Below are positions 6,455 through 15,579 of a stretch of 64,000 nucleotides of DNA, piece by piece. Source of the DNA: Bdellovibrio bacteriovorus str. Tiberius (GTDB lineage: Bacteria; Bdellovibrionota; Bdellovibrionia; Bdellovibrionales; Bdellovibrionaceae); assembly GCF_000317895.1 (NCBI RefSeq), contig NC_019567.1:2976001-3040000 (forward strand). Reading direction: 5' to 3'. The position numbers and the translations under genes were made by a program. The notes below the pieces were generated by a model, which was given only the letters and a program-made list of their open reading frames with translations, made no database searches and had not been told where the DNA came from. How positions within the stretch are numbered: position 1 is the first letter of the stretch; each line of letters opens with the position of its first letter.

Positions 6455-9253
6455 GTGCGTAAGCTAATACTTCTTCTATTTTTATTGTGCGTTTCGTGTA
6501 CCAAACCCTTGGGCGAAGAAGATCCGTTGGATCAACCTTCCACCGAAGCACCGGGCGCATTCAACCTTGCGACCATTCAGCGATTTGATCACCAGCTGCT
6601 GGTTTCCTGGAGCACTTCCAAAGGTGCTTCTTCTTACGAATTAAAATACGGAACGACTGCCGGCACTTATACCAATTCAATCAAAGCCAGCAAGTCCCCG
6701 GTTGTGATTGAAAGCGGCCTTGTGCCGGGAACGACTTATTACTTCCGCGTCACTGCCAGCAATGAAATTGGTACAGTGGATTCTTCCTCTGAGAAAAGCT
6801 ATCCGTACATGGGCGCTCCGGGCGAATTTGCCCTGCTCACCGTCTTGCCTGGAAACAACCAGGTGGCTCTGACCTGGGAAGCCAGCCCCGAAGCTTCCTC
6901 TTACACGGTGATGTATGGCACCAGCGCAGGCAGCATGACAACCTCGGCCGGAAATTCACTGACCACGGCGAAAACAGTATCCACACTTGATAACGGCACG
7001 ACTTACTATTTCTCTGTCATCGCCAAGAACTCGGTTGGCAATGCCACTTCGACAAACACCCTGTCTGCCACACCAAGTCCTCCGCCGACAGCACCGCTGA
7101 ACCTGACGGCGACCGCCGCTTCCACGAAGTGCACGCTGACCTGGGAAGCTCCCGCCACTGGCACAGCGCCCTTCGTGTACACGGTCCGTCGTGTGACAGG
7201 TCCGGGCACCGATGTGGCTGTTTGCACCAACACTCCCCTTCTGGCTTGTGAAGAAACCATCGCCGCAGGCAACTATCAATATACCGTGGAAGCCACAAAT
7301 GCTTCTGGCACTGGAGCCAAATCAAGTGAGGTGTCCTGCCCGGTCGGACTGCCGGGAGCATTCCAAATGCTGACCGCGACGCCGGGTGATGGCCGTACAA
7401 CCCTGACTTGGGAAGCCAGCAGTCTTGCGACTGCCTACACCGTTCGTTATGGAACCAGTGTCGGCACTATAAACACAGTGGCCTCAACCACGGCGACATC
7501 CCCGTACATCGTCACCGGTCTGACCAACATGGTTCCGTACTATTTCTCGGTGACGGCAACAAATGCGGTGGGTTCGAAAATTTCCACCAACACGCTTAGC
7601 GCCACCCCGAACATTCCTCCAACGGTTCCCTTGACGCCGACTGTGACCGTGCCAGAGATCGGCAAGTGCACGCTGAACTGGATGCCGCCCGCCAGCGGGG
7701 CTCCACCCATCACTTACACCGTTCGCCGTATTGTGAATCCAAGTGTGAATGTAGTGATTTGCGAAAATATCGCCACCAGAACATGCTCTGAAGAAGGGCT
7801 TTCCGGCGGGACATACAACTACACGATCGAAGCCATCAATTCTGTCGGCACCGGTCCTGCCACTGGCAACATTGCCTGCAGCCTTGCCGTTCCTGTCGCC
7901 GCCACTTTTGGCGCACCGACCATGGGGAACAAGAAAGCAACTTTGACCTGGACCGGCGGAAGCGGCGCAAATTCTTTCACCGTGAAATACGGCACCACAA
8001 ATCCGCCGACCACCGTGGCCTCGGCATCTGCCACCTCCCCTTATGTGATTGAAAGTCTGACCAACGGAACTTTGTACAATTTCCGGGTTGAAGCTGTGAA
8101 CGCCTACGGAACCACCACATCGACGAATCGCACGGGAACTCCGGTCAGCAATCCACCGACACTGACCTGGACAGGGCAATTGACCACAACGATTGCCGCC
8201 CTGAACAGCATCACCACGCGTAATTTCACCATTGCTGATCCTGATCCCGAAGACAACGTGGATTGCGCTAGCTCTGTGACTGCGACGACTTCCGATCCCA
8301 CGATTGTTCCGCAGGGAAATATCGTCATTGGCGGCAGCGGATTAAACTGCAATATTTCTGTCACTCCGGCGGCAGGCTCTTCCGGATTTGCCACGGTTTC
8401 CATTGTTGTTTCTGACGGTCAGGCCAGCTCCACGACGAACTTGAGTGTGTACCGTCTGCCAGCGGCGCAAAGAATCTATTCCTGGAAAAAATACGGGTCT
8501 TACGGCGGCCCGGCCATTCGTGTTCGTCGCACAGCCGACAATGCTGAAGCAGACATTTATTTTGACAGCAACGGCCTGGTGAATAAAACCGCTTTCGACA
8601 CTTTCAGAAGCGGCGGCACGCCGACCCTGGTAAGATGGTATGATCAAAGTGGCAACGGCATTGATGCTGTCCAAACAACGGCGGCCTATCAGCCCAACGT
8701 CAGCATTACGACGGCGGGGATTTTAAATATCACCACCTCCACAGCAGCCCATGCGCTGACGGTGCCAAATTTCCCGGCGTCCACCGCGAACACGATTTAT
8801 ATGAATTTCTTCTATACGGCCGACAGTGTGCTTAAAGAGCTTTTCTCGTACGGAACACATGAAGCTGGTTCCCGATCCGGATTCCATCTGAGCAAGAACA
8901 CCGGCACCACCGGCACTTGGCTGGGCCTCACGGCCCTTGATGGCAACACCTGGGAAACCACGACAGGAGCAGCAAGCAGCGCCAGCGAACGGGGGCTTGC
9001 CCTTGTGGTCAACACTTCAACGATGAAACGAGATGTGATTACGGCAACGGTGGGAGCATCCGCCGCTGCAACAAGAGCCACCGGGAATATGACGGCCTAT
9101 GCTGCTCCGGCTGGAGGAACTCCCCTGCATGTCTTTGCCGGCGGGACAGCTGGTGCCAGCAATCCGATTCGCGGCATTACGAAAGAAATCCTGATCTGGA
9201 ATCAGGAACTTGCGAACGACCAAATCAAAGCTTTGGCCACTCAGAACAACTAA
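6455..9253 (+). CDS. fibronectin-III repeat lipoprotein with ConA-like C-terminal domain
   Basis: 932 residues, GTG start. A short signal peptide ends in the lipobox LCVSC, so Cys16 should be lipidated. Six fibronectin type III-like domains follow (roughly residues 33-570), two of them a variant with paired cysteines (for example TKCTLTWEAP). A beta-sandwich linker (about 575-670) and a C-terminal ConA/LamG-like domain (about 680-930) containing LVRWYDQSGNGIDA, a motif seen in arabinofuranosidase-B-like and lectin-like modules, complete it. I infer an outer-membrane surface protein for binding glycans or prey surfaces. No catalytic residues are recognised. It stands alone between hydroxyacid-related genes. 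Confidence 0.82.
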   Translation: MRKLILLLFLLCVSCTKPLGEEDPLDQPSTEAPGAFNLATIQRFDHQLLVSWSTSKGASSYELKYGTTAGTYTNSIKASKSPVVIESGLVPGTTYYFRVTASNEIGTVDSSSEKSYPYMGAPGEFALLTVLPGNNQVALTWEASPEASSYTVMYGTSAGSMTTSAGNSLTTAKTVSTLDNGTTYYFSVIAKNSVGNATSTNTLSATPSPPPTAPLNLTATAASTKCTLTWEAPATGTAPFVYTVRRVTGPGTDVAVCTNTPLLACEETIAAGNYQYTVEATNASGTGAKSSEVSCPVGLPGAFQMLTATPGDGRTTLTWEASSLATAYTVRYGTSVGTINTVASTTATSPYIVTGLTNMVPYYFSVTATNAVGSKISTNTLSATPNIPPTVPLTPTVTVPEIGKCTLNWMPPASGAPPITYTVRRIVNPSVNVVICENIATRTCSEEGLSGGTYNYTIEAINSVGTGPATGNIACSLAVPVAATFGAPTMGNKKATLTWTGGSGANSFTVKYGTTNPPTTVASASATSPYVIESLTNGTLYNFRVEAVNAYGTTTSTNRTGTPVSNPPTLTWTGQLTTTIAALNSITTRNFTIADPDPEDNVDCASSVTATTSDPTIVPQGNIVIGGSGLNCNISVTPAAGSSGFATVSIVVSDGQASSTTNLSVYRLPAAQRIYSWKKYGSYGGPAIRVRRTADNAEADIYFDSNGLVNKTAFDTFRSGGTPTLVRWYDQSGNGIDAVQTTAAYQPNVSITTAGILNITTSTAAHALTVPNFPASTANTIYMNFFYTADSVLKELFSYGTHEAGSRSGFHLSKNTGTTGTWLGLTALDGNTWETTTGAASSASERGLALVVNTSTMKRDVITATVGASAAATRATGNMTAYAAPAGGTPLHVFAGGTAGASNPIRGITKEILIWNQELANDQIKALATQNN

Positions 9254-9255
9254 AT

Positions 9256-10461
9256 CTAGTAAACCACACGTGTGCGGATGGAACGGGACAACTTCTCGAT
9301 ATCCGCCGCCAGCGTGTGCGCCTGACTGGAATGCAGATCCATCACCAGATAACCGATCTTTTCATCCGTCGACAGATATTGACCTTCGATATTGGCCCCG
9401 GCTTTGGAGATCAAACCGTTGATTTCACCCAAGACCCCCGGCTCGTTGCGGTGGACGTTCAAAATACGCGATGTCCCCTGCTTCACTGGCAGATCCACAT
9501 TCGGGAAATTCACTGCCCCCGGCGAAGAACCAATTTTCAAATAACGACGGAAGCTTTCCGCCACCTCAAGACCGATGGCATACTGGGCTTCCTCGGTGCT
9601 GCCCGCGATGTGCGGGGTCAGAATCACGTTGGGAATTCCCTGCAATGGGGATTTGAATTTTTCTTTGTTGGAAGCCGGCTCTTCCGGGAACACGTCGATC
9701 GCACAACCGCCCAGATGTTTTTCCTGAAGGGACTTTACCAGATCTTCAATCACCACCACGGTGCCGCGGCTGGCATTGATCAGGAAGCTGCCTTTTTTCA
9801 TCATCGACAGTTCTCGCGCACCGATCATGTCTTTCGTTTCCGGCGTTTCAGGCACGTGCAAGGTCACAAAGTCTGAACTGCGCAAAAGATCTTCCAGCGA
9901 GTTCTGTACCATGGCATTCCCCAGTGGAAGTTTCTTCAGTACATCATAGAACAGCACCTTCAAGCCCATGGATTCAGCTAGAATGCTGACCTGACTTCCG
10001 ATGTGACCATAACCCACGATCCCCAATGTTTTGCCACGGACTTCTTTCGAACCCACGGCAGACTTCACCCACTCGCCCAAATGAGCTTGGGTGTTTCGGT
10101 CGCCCAGTTGACGGGACAATGAAATCATTTCCGCGATGACCAGTTCCGCCACGGAACGAGTGTTGGAATGAGGAGCATTGAACACCGGAATACCCCGCTC
10201 GCGCGCGGTCAGAAGGTCCACTTGATTTGTTCCAATACAGAAGCAGCCAATGGTGACCAGATGCTTGTTGGAATCCAGAACTTTTTTGGTGACTTCCGTT
10301 TTAGAACGGATCCCCAGCACATCATAGTTCGGAAGAAGTTTCAGCAGTTCGTCTTCGGAAGGAGCATGTGTGATCAGATCGACTTTGTAGCCTTCTTCCT
10401 CCAGCCTTTCCTTCGCAACGGTGTGAATGTTTTCAACCAACAAGATTCTTTGAGCGCTCAT
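9256..10461 (-). CDS. serA: D-3-phosphoglycerate dehydrogenase
   Basis: 401 residues: a substrate domain, a Rossmann NAD domain with the GIVGYGHIGSQ fingerprint, catalytic elements typical of D-2-hydroxyacid dehydrogenases (SRGTVV and the LTPHIAGST His), and a C-terminal ACT domain (about 325-401) for serine feedback control. This matches the E. coli SerA layout and length. It oxidises 3-phosphoglycerate in the first step of serine synthesis. A GGAGG ribosome site precedes the ATG. The gene is monocistronic and divergent from the sigma-54 regulator. Confidence 0.93.
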   Translation of the reverse strand: MSAQRILLVENIHTVAKERLEEEGYKVDLITHAPSEDELLKLLPNYDVLGIRSKTEVTKKVLDSNKHLVTIGCFCIGTNQVDLLTARERGIPVFNAPHSNTRSVAELVIAEMISLSRQLGDRNTQAHLGEWVKSAVGSKEVRGKTLGIVGYGHIGSQVSILAESMGLKVLFYDVLKKLPLGNAMVQNSLEDLLRSSDFVTLHVPETPETKDMIGARELSMMKKGSFLINASRGTVVVIEDLVKSLQEKHLGGCAIDVFPEEPASNKEKFKSPLQGIPNVILTPHIAGSTEEAQYAIGLEVAESFRRYLKIGSSPGAVNFPNVDLPVKQGTSRILNVHRNEPGVLGEINGLISKAGANIEGQYLSTDEKIGYLVMDLHSSQAHTLAADIEKLSRSIRTRVVY

Positions 10462-10500
10462 AGGGCCTCCACTAGAAAATGGTAACTCTGTTCCCGTCCT

Positions 10501-10522
10501 TCGTCACTATTCACGGTGACGA
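10501..10522. promoter_or_regulatory. inverted repeat in the serA / regulator intergenic region
   Basis: TCGTCAC and GTGACGA, 7 bp each with an 8-nt spacer, lie between the divergent serA and response-regulator genes. It could be an operator for either; no other support. Confidence 0.3.
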
Positions 10523-10571
10523 GGCGTGCTAATGATGGCTAATTAAGGGCCGTCGGGTATGCTAAAGTCCT

Positions 10572-11930
10572 ATGGCAACAACTCGAGTATTCTCTCTACT
10601 TATCGTCGATGATGATCCACTGATCCATCAGTCGTTGAAGCTGTCCCTGCCGAACCATTGGAAGGTTTTCTCAGCTCCCACTTTGGAAGCCATTCAGTAC
10701 GAGCGTTTTTATCATGCGGCTTTCGTCGATATGCATTTGGAGCCGGGCTCTACCAAAGCCGTGGGTCCGACGGTGATCGAAAAGCTGGTCAAGCACAACA
10801 ATCAACTGGAAGTCGTCGCGATGTCCGGGGACCTGAGCCGTCCCCTGATGGAAAGCTGCCTTAAAGCCGGCGCGCAAAGATTTTTGGCCAAGCCCCTGAT
10901 GCCGGAAGAGACTCTGCTGGTGCTGGAAAAAATCGAAGCCCTGTGGGATCTGCGCAGTGTGGACCCTGCCTCCAACCGCAAATCCACGCGTTGGGTGGGA
11001 GCATCTGATGCTTCCCAAAAAATCAAAAAACGTATCGCGGATCTGCGAGGTGAAACCAGCCCCGTTTTGATCGAGGGTGAAACCGGCTGCGGTAAGGAAG
11101 TTGTTTCCCGCCTGCTGCATGAACAAGAAGGCGAACGCCCGTTCATCGCAGTGAACGTTGCCAGCATCCCGGACAATCTTTTTGAATCTGAAATGTTTGG
11201 TCATATCAAAGGCGCCTTCACGGGTGCTGATCAAAACAAAGTGGGTCTGACGGAAGCGGCCCACGGTGGGGATTTGTTCCTGGATGAAATCGAGGCTCTG
11301 CCTTTGACCCAACAGGCAAAACTTTTGCGCTTCCTGGAAACCGGCGAAGTTCGCAAAGTCGGCGCCAAAGAAACGACGCAGGTGAAAACCCGCGTGATCG
11401 TGGCCAGCAACAAACCGCTGGAAAAAATGGTGGCCCTTGGAGAATTCCGCGAAGACCTTTTGTATCGTCTGGCTTCCCAGCGCATTCAGCTGACCCCGTT
11501 GCGTGACCGTCTTGAAGACATCAACGAACTGGCCGCGCACTTTCTGGATGCTGAACGCCCGCGCCGTAACAAATCATTCACTGAAGACGGCCTGGAAGCT
11601 TTGAAAAAGTACAACTGGCCAGGAAACGTGCGCGAACTAAAGCGCGTGTGCGAACAGCTGAGCCTGACATCACCACTGCCGTTTATTCGCGGTGAAGACG
11701 TGGCCGCCTGGCTGAAGCCAGCAGCCACTGCAACCACGGCCCCGTCTTACACGGTCATTGATTTCAACAAAGGTTTAAACAATCTGGTCGAGGAGTTCGA
11801 AGCCCACGCCATCAAGACCTGCCTGAAACAGACCAAGGATATCGAAGAGGCTGCGCGTATTTTGCAAATCTCGCGCTCAAGCCTTTACAAGAAAATCAAA
11901 GACTACAAAATTGAAGAGGAACCTTCGTAA
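10572..11930 (+). CDS. sigma-54-dependent response regulator (NtrC family)
   Basis: 452 residues in the classical order: a receiver domain (about 1-125) with acidic pocket VDDD, phospho-acceptor Asp in AFVDMHL and Lys in AKPL; a AAA+ domain (about 140-375) with Walker A GETGCGKE, the sigma-54 contact loop GAFTGA and Walker B GGDLFLDE; and a Fis-type helix-turn-helix at the C-terminus (ARILQISRSSLYKK). It should activate RNA polymerase-sigma54 after phosphorylation. No sensor kinase lies beside it. The stop overlaps the start of the CdsA-like gene by one base (TAATG), so it is translationally coupled to lipid genes. Confidence 0.94.
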   Translation: MATTRVFSLLIVDDDPLIHQSLKLSLPNHWKVFSAPTLEAIQYERFYHAAFVDMHLEPGSTKAVGPTVIEKLVKHNNQLEVVAMSGDLSRPLMESCLKAGAQRFLAKPLMPEETLLVLEKIEALWDLRSVDPASNRKSTRWVGASDASQKIKKRIADLRGETSPVLIEGETGCGKEVVSRLLHEQEGERPFIAVNVASIPDNLFESEMFGHIKGAFTGADQNKVGLTEAAHGGDLFLDEIEALPLTQQAKLLRFLETGEVRKVGAKETTQVKTRVIVASNKPLEKMVALGEFREDLLYRLASQRIQLTPLRDRLEDINELAAHFLDAERPRRNKSFTEDGLEALKKYNWPGNVRELKRVCEQLSLTSPLPFIRGEDVAAWLKPAATATTAPSYTVIDFNKGLNNLVEEFEAHAIKTCLKQTKDIEEAARILQISRSSLYKKIKDYKIEEEPS

Positions 11931-12874
11931 TGGATTTTTTTGATCTGGATCTTCCCATCCGCATGGCCATGCCCACCGCCTGGGAAAACCACATTTACCG
12001 CCAGACAGTTCTGATCGTTCTGTCGATCATCTTTGCTTCCGGCCTGATCGTCTTTTTCTTCCGTCAGAAGAACTATTACTTCGTTCAATCCTGGGCCAGC
12101 ATCAAATCCTGGCTGATTGCCGCTCCGCTGATGTTCCTTGCCATGGGAATGCCGGAACCGTGGCCCTTGGTGGCTTTGACCGCCCTGGCGATTCTGGGGG
12201 CAAAGATTTTCTTCCAGATCATGGGGATGTTCCATCGCAGTTACTTCGTGATGATCTGTTATGCCGGCATTATCGGCCTGGGGGTCTGTGCTTGGTATGA
12301 CCGTCTGGATGTTTATAATGCCATGCCGATGGTGGTACTGGGGCTTTCCTGCCTGGTGCCGCTGGTGAAGAACTCGTACAAACGCATGATTCAGTATATT
12401 TCCCTGACCTTGCTGGCGTTCATCTTCCTGGGCTGGTCCTTCATGCACCTGGGTCTGATCATGAAAATGCCGAACGGCGTTTTCCAGGTTATGTACCTGG
12501 TGATCCTGACCGAGTTCTGCGACAACACCAACTTGGCGGTCAGCCGTTATATTGGTGGCTGGAAAATGTTCCCGGGCATCAACCCGCGCCGTACTGTCGG
12601 CAGTACCATCGTATCTGCTCTGCTGACTCTGTTCCTTGCGGGTTGTATGCGCTTCCTGTTGCCGGATGGATCTGAAAAGTACTGGTTGGCTTCAGGTCTT
12701 GTGGCTTCCATGGGTGGTTTCGTTGGGGATTACCTGATGACTGTGGTTCGCCGTGATGCCGGCATGAAAACCGTGGGCCCGTTCATCATTGGCCGTGGGG
12801 ACTTCCTTCACCGCATGGATCGTTTGATCTTTGTGGCGCCGATTTATTATTACGTGATGACGGTAATTCTATGA
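11930..12874 (+). CDS. CdsA-family phosphatidate cytidylyltransferase (YnbB-like)
   Basis: 314 residues with about eight membrane helices and the CdsA signature near the C-terminus (RRDAGMKTVGPF followed by GRGDFLHRMDRL). This is closer to the YnbB form than to the classic P-G-H-G-G-x2-D-R form. The family makes CDP-diacylglycerol from phosphatidic acid and CTP. It overlaps the regulator upstream by one base and the PlsC gene downstream by ATGA, a typical tightly coupled operon. Whether this is the housekeeping CdsA or an accessory one cannot be said from the window. Confidence 0.85.
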   Translation: MDFFDLDLPIRMAMPTAWENHIYRQTVLIVLSIIFASGLIVFFFRQKNYYFVQSWASIKSWLIAAPLMFLAMGMPEPWPLVALTALAILGAKIFFQIMGMFHRSYFVMICYAGIIGLGVCAWYDRLDVYNAMPMVVLGLSCLVPLVKNSYKRMIQYISLTLLAFIFLGWSFMHLGLIMKMPNGVFQVMYLVILTEFCDNTNLAVSRYIGGWKMFPGINPRRTVGSTIVSALLTLFLAGCMRFLLPDGSEKYWLASGLVASMGGFVGDYLMTVVRRDAGMKTVGPFIIGRGDFLHRMDRLIFVAPIYYYVMTVIL

Positions 12875-13641
12875 AGGATTGGAACTACGAAAACGAACAG
12901 TGGACGAAGCTTCCCACTTATCTGAAGCACCTGCCGCTTTTCACCCGCCACATTGACTTGTTCAGTGTGTGCATGCGTTTTCTGTGGTCTGTGATCCTGA
13001 AGAACATCCTGTACAAGTTCTATATCCGCCTGGAAGTTCGCGGCACCCCGTTTGCTGAAATTTACAGAACCCAGCCCAAGCTGATCATCATCAGCAATCA
13101 CGCCAGTCACCTGGATGCCGTGTCTATCGCAGCCTCCATCCCAAGACGTTACTGGCTGAATCTGTACATCGCGGCGGCGAAAGATTATTTTTTCAGCAAC
13201 CCGGTGTTCATGTTCTTTTCCCAGCACTGTTTGGGCGCCATTCCAATTGACCGCAAAGACCGTAAAGGTGAAGCCATCAATCTGATCCTGAAGCTTTTGA
13301 CTGAACTGCCCCGCATGTGGCTGATCATCTTCCCGGAAGGCACACGTTCCAAAGACGGTAAAATTCAGGAATTCAAACGTGGCGTATCTATATTTTCAGA
13401 GCGCACGCAAACACCGCTGTTGTTCACCTATCTGGATGGTGTGATGGAACTTTGGCCCAAAGGTCAATCCATGCCCCGCCCGGGAAAACTGATCCTGCAC
13501 GTAGGTCCGGTTCATCCCCCAGGCCCGATCCAAGAGGTGTATGCTGCTTATAAGAGCTGGGTGCTGACGATCAATCCGGATGCTTTCCCAGCCGTTCCCG
13601 TGGAGGAAAAACCCCATGAGCCAGACAACGATTCAAATTGA
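12871..13641 (+). CDS. 1-acyl-sn-glycerol-3-phosphate acyltransferase family
   Basis: 256 residues with the PlsC/LPLAT catalytic motif NHASHLD (His77 to Asp82) and the substrate motif FPEGTRSKDG. It would acylate lysophosphatidic acid to phosphatidic acid, the substrate of the CdsA-type enzyme encoded just upstream with a 4-base ATGA overlap. The C-terminus overlaps the next gene by 26 bp. Homologues can use other lysophospholipids, so exact specificity is open. Confidence 0.9.
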   Translation: MKDWNYENEQWTKLPTYLKHLPLFTRHIDLFSVCMRFLWSVILKNILYKFYIRLEVRGTPFAEIYRTQPKLIIISNHASHLDAVSIAASIPRRYWLNLYIAAAKDYFFSNPVFMFFSQHCLGAIPIDRKDRKGEAINLILKLLTELPRMWLIIFPEGTRSKDGKIQEFKRGVSIFSERTQTPLLFTYLDGVMELWPKGQSMPRPGKLILHVGPVHPPGPIQEVYAAYKSWVLTINPDAFPAVPVEEKPHEPDNDSN

Positions 13642-14521
13642 AAACAAGAAGCTGAAAATCGGGCCCTATGAGGTGTGCCCGATCCCCACGGGTCTTTTTG
13701 GCCTGGATGGCGGTGCGATGTTCGGCACAGTTCCCAAAGTCCTTTGGGAAAGAAGCAATCCCCCTGATGAGAAAAACCGCATTTCGATGGAAGCCCGCGG
13801 ATTGCTGTTAAAGTCCCCGGGATGCAATATCCTGATCGACACCGGTAACGGGGGTGACTTTATCGCCAAGTACGGCGACAAGATGGGCAGCAAGTTTGCG
13901 GACTTGTTCAATATCCAATCCGACGGCCCTTCCCTGCTGAAGTCTTTGCAGTTCCATGGCCTGAAGCCGGAAGACATTCATCACGTCGTTCTGACTCACC
14001 TGCATTTTGATCATGCCGGTGGCGCTACGACCGAAAAAAACGGCAAGCTTGTGCCAACCTTCCCGAATGCAAAATACTGGGTGCAAAAAGGCAATCTTGA
14101 AACCGCCAGCCATCCCAATGTGCGTGAAAAGGCCAGCTACTATGCTGCCAACTTCCAGCCCTTGATTGATGCCGGCGTACTGAACATCATGGACGGCGCC
14201 CAAGACAACTTCCTGCCGGGCATTTCCGCGATCATCAGCAACGGCCACACTCTGGCGCAACAGGTGGTGAAGATCACCGATGGATCCACGACACTGCTTT
14301 ATTGCGGTGACATGGTTCCCACCAGCACACACGTGAAACTGCCTTGGGTGATGGGTTACGACCTGCACCCGCTGATGCTGATCGAAGAAAAACAGAAGTA
14401 TCTAGGTGAAGCGGCCGACCAATCATGGTATCTTTTCTTTGAGCACGATCCTTACTGCGACGCTGCTCAGATCGAAAGACAAGGAAACGATTTTGCCGTT
14501 AAAACGAGATTTTGGCTTTAA
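13616..14521 (+). CDS. metallo-beta-lactamase-fold hydrolase
   Basis: 301 residues with the MBL metal motif THLHFDHAGG (first His of the motif at 128), a further GHT site and a late FEHDP segment, giving the two-metal set. This subgroup (quorum-quenching-lactonase/Zn-hydrolase like) hydrolyses esters, lactones or phosphodiesters. The ATG at 13616 has a GGAGG ribosome site inside the end of the acyltransferase gene; an upstream ATG at 13580 lacks support. Its place in the lipid operon suggests a lipid-linked substrate, which is inference. Confidence 0.85.
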   Translation: MSQTTIQIENKKLKIGPYEVCPIPTGLFGLDGGAMFGTVPKVLWERSNPPDEKNRISMEARGLLLKSPGCNILIDTGNGGDFIAKYGDKMGSKFADLFNIQSDGPSLLKSLQFHGLKPEDIHHVVLTHLHFDHAGGATTEKNGKLVPTFPNAKYWVQKGNLETASHPNVREKASYYAANFQPLIDAGVLNIMDGAQDNFLPGISAIISNGHTLAQQVVKITDGSTTLLYCGDMVPTSTHVKLPWVMGYDLHPLMLIEEKQKYLGEAADQSWYLFFEHDPYCDAAQIERQGNDFAVKTRFWL

Positions 14522-15363
14522 GCGCGTCCGCGCAGGATGTGCAGCGGGCAACCGCGGAACTGGACTTCATTTTGTTTAAACGACTTTGGAGTGTGCTCAA
14601 GGACACTATTCAACAAATGCGCGATGGCGAGCTGCAGCTGGTGGCCGCCTCCCTGTCTTTTTCAACTGCTCTGGCATTGGTTCCTTTTATCGCCGTAGTT
14701 CTGGCGACCTTTCAGTCCATCGGGGGCCTTGAGGCCTTTTACCCTAAAGTCGAAGCGTTGCTGCTTTCAAACATGAAAGAAGCCGCAGGCAGCGGATTCA
14801 CGAAAATGATGAAAGTCGTTTTGAAAAACGTGAACGCCGGCAAACTTGGTACCGCCGGTGCTGTGTTCCTGTTCATCACGTCCATCCGTCTGATCCACGA
14901 CATGGAGGTCGGTATTCACCGTGTGTGGAACCAGCGCAACACCCGACCGTTCTATAAACGCCTGATCTATCATTGGGGCCTTGTCCTGGCGATCCCGGTG
15001 TTCCTGGCTATTTACGTGGGCTTTACGTCGCTTGAACAGTTTCAGTTTGTGCACAGCCTGATTCCGGCAAAGGTTTCAAATTCGCTGGTGCTGGTCGGAA
15101 CGCTGTTTTTGGTTTACAAAATGGTTCCGGATGTTCATGTGCGAACCCGGGCGGCGTTTATCAGCGCGTTTCTAGCCTCTGTGACCCTGTTCGGAGTTCA
15201 CAAAGGCTATGTGCTTCTTGCTAAAAAGTTCTTCGCTTATAACAAGCTGTATGGCTCTTTTGCAGCCCTGCCGTTGTTGCTGTTGTGGATTCTGACATTG
15301 TGGTACGTGATTCTTGGCGGCGTTGCCTTGTGCGCTAGCCTACAGAAGAGGCACGTGGCCTAG
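14512..15363 (+). CDS. YihY/BrkB family membrane protein
   Basis: 283 residues with about six membrane helices and the YihY signature (AASLSFSTALALVPFIA near the N-terminus, a central Arg-rich loop and a conserved LYGSFAALPLLLLWI segment). The family was once named ribonuclease BN, now considered wrong; function in membrane physiology is unknown. A TTG start at 14512 overlaps the MBL gene; a second TTG at 14572 is also possible. It is the last gene of the overlapping chain before the AT-rich block. Confidence 0.85.
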   Translation: MALSASAQDVQRATAELDFILFKRLWSVLKDTIQQMRDGELQLVAASLSFSTALALVPFIAVVLATFQSIGGLEAFYPKVEALLLSNMKEAAGSGFTKMMKVVLKNVNAGKLGTAGAVFLFITSIRLIHDMEVGIHRVWNQRNTRPFYKRLIYHWGLVLAIPVFLAIYVGFTSLEQFQFVHSLIPAKVSNSLVLVGTLFLVYKMVPDVHVRTRAAFISAFLASVTLFGVHKGYVLLAKKFFAYNKLYGSFAALPLLLLWILTLWYVILGGVALCASLQKRHVA

Positions 15364-15469
15364 GGGCATTGGGTTTCCCCACGCTGCCATCAAATCTCAT
15401 ATATTTGATTTAATACCATCACGGCTCTTTAATATGTTATAATACTATAGATATAATATAAATAATATC

Positions 15470-15485
15470 AATATCTTACGATATT
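15470..15485. promoter_or_regulatory. inverted repeat, candidate operator
   Basis: AATATC-TTAC-GATATT lies about 95 bp before the winged-helix gene, in a 150-bp tract of very AT-rich sequence with related GATATTAT-type half sites. It could be the autoregulatory site of the winged-helix protein. Confidence 0.35.
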
Positions 15486-15553
15486 ATCGAACTTAATTTA
15501 CTGTCGAATAATATTAATTTAATGTTAATCATTACTGATTTAATGACGATAAC

Positions 15554-15562
15554 TGCTATAAT
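15554..15562 (+). promoter_or_regulatory. extended -10 promoter of the winged-helix operon
   Basis: TGCTATAAT matches a consensus extended -10 element (TGn-TATAAT). It lies 17 bp before the ATG, with the AGCAGGAG ribosome site between; the leader would be very short. Confidence 0.5.
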
Positions 15563-15579
15563 AAAAAGCAGGAGATTAT

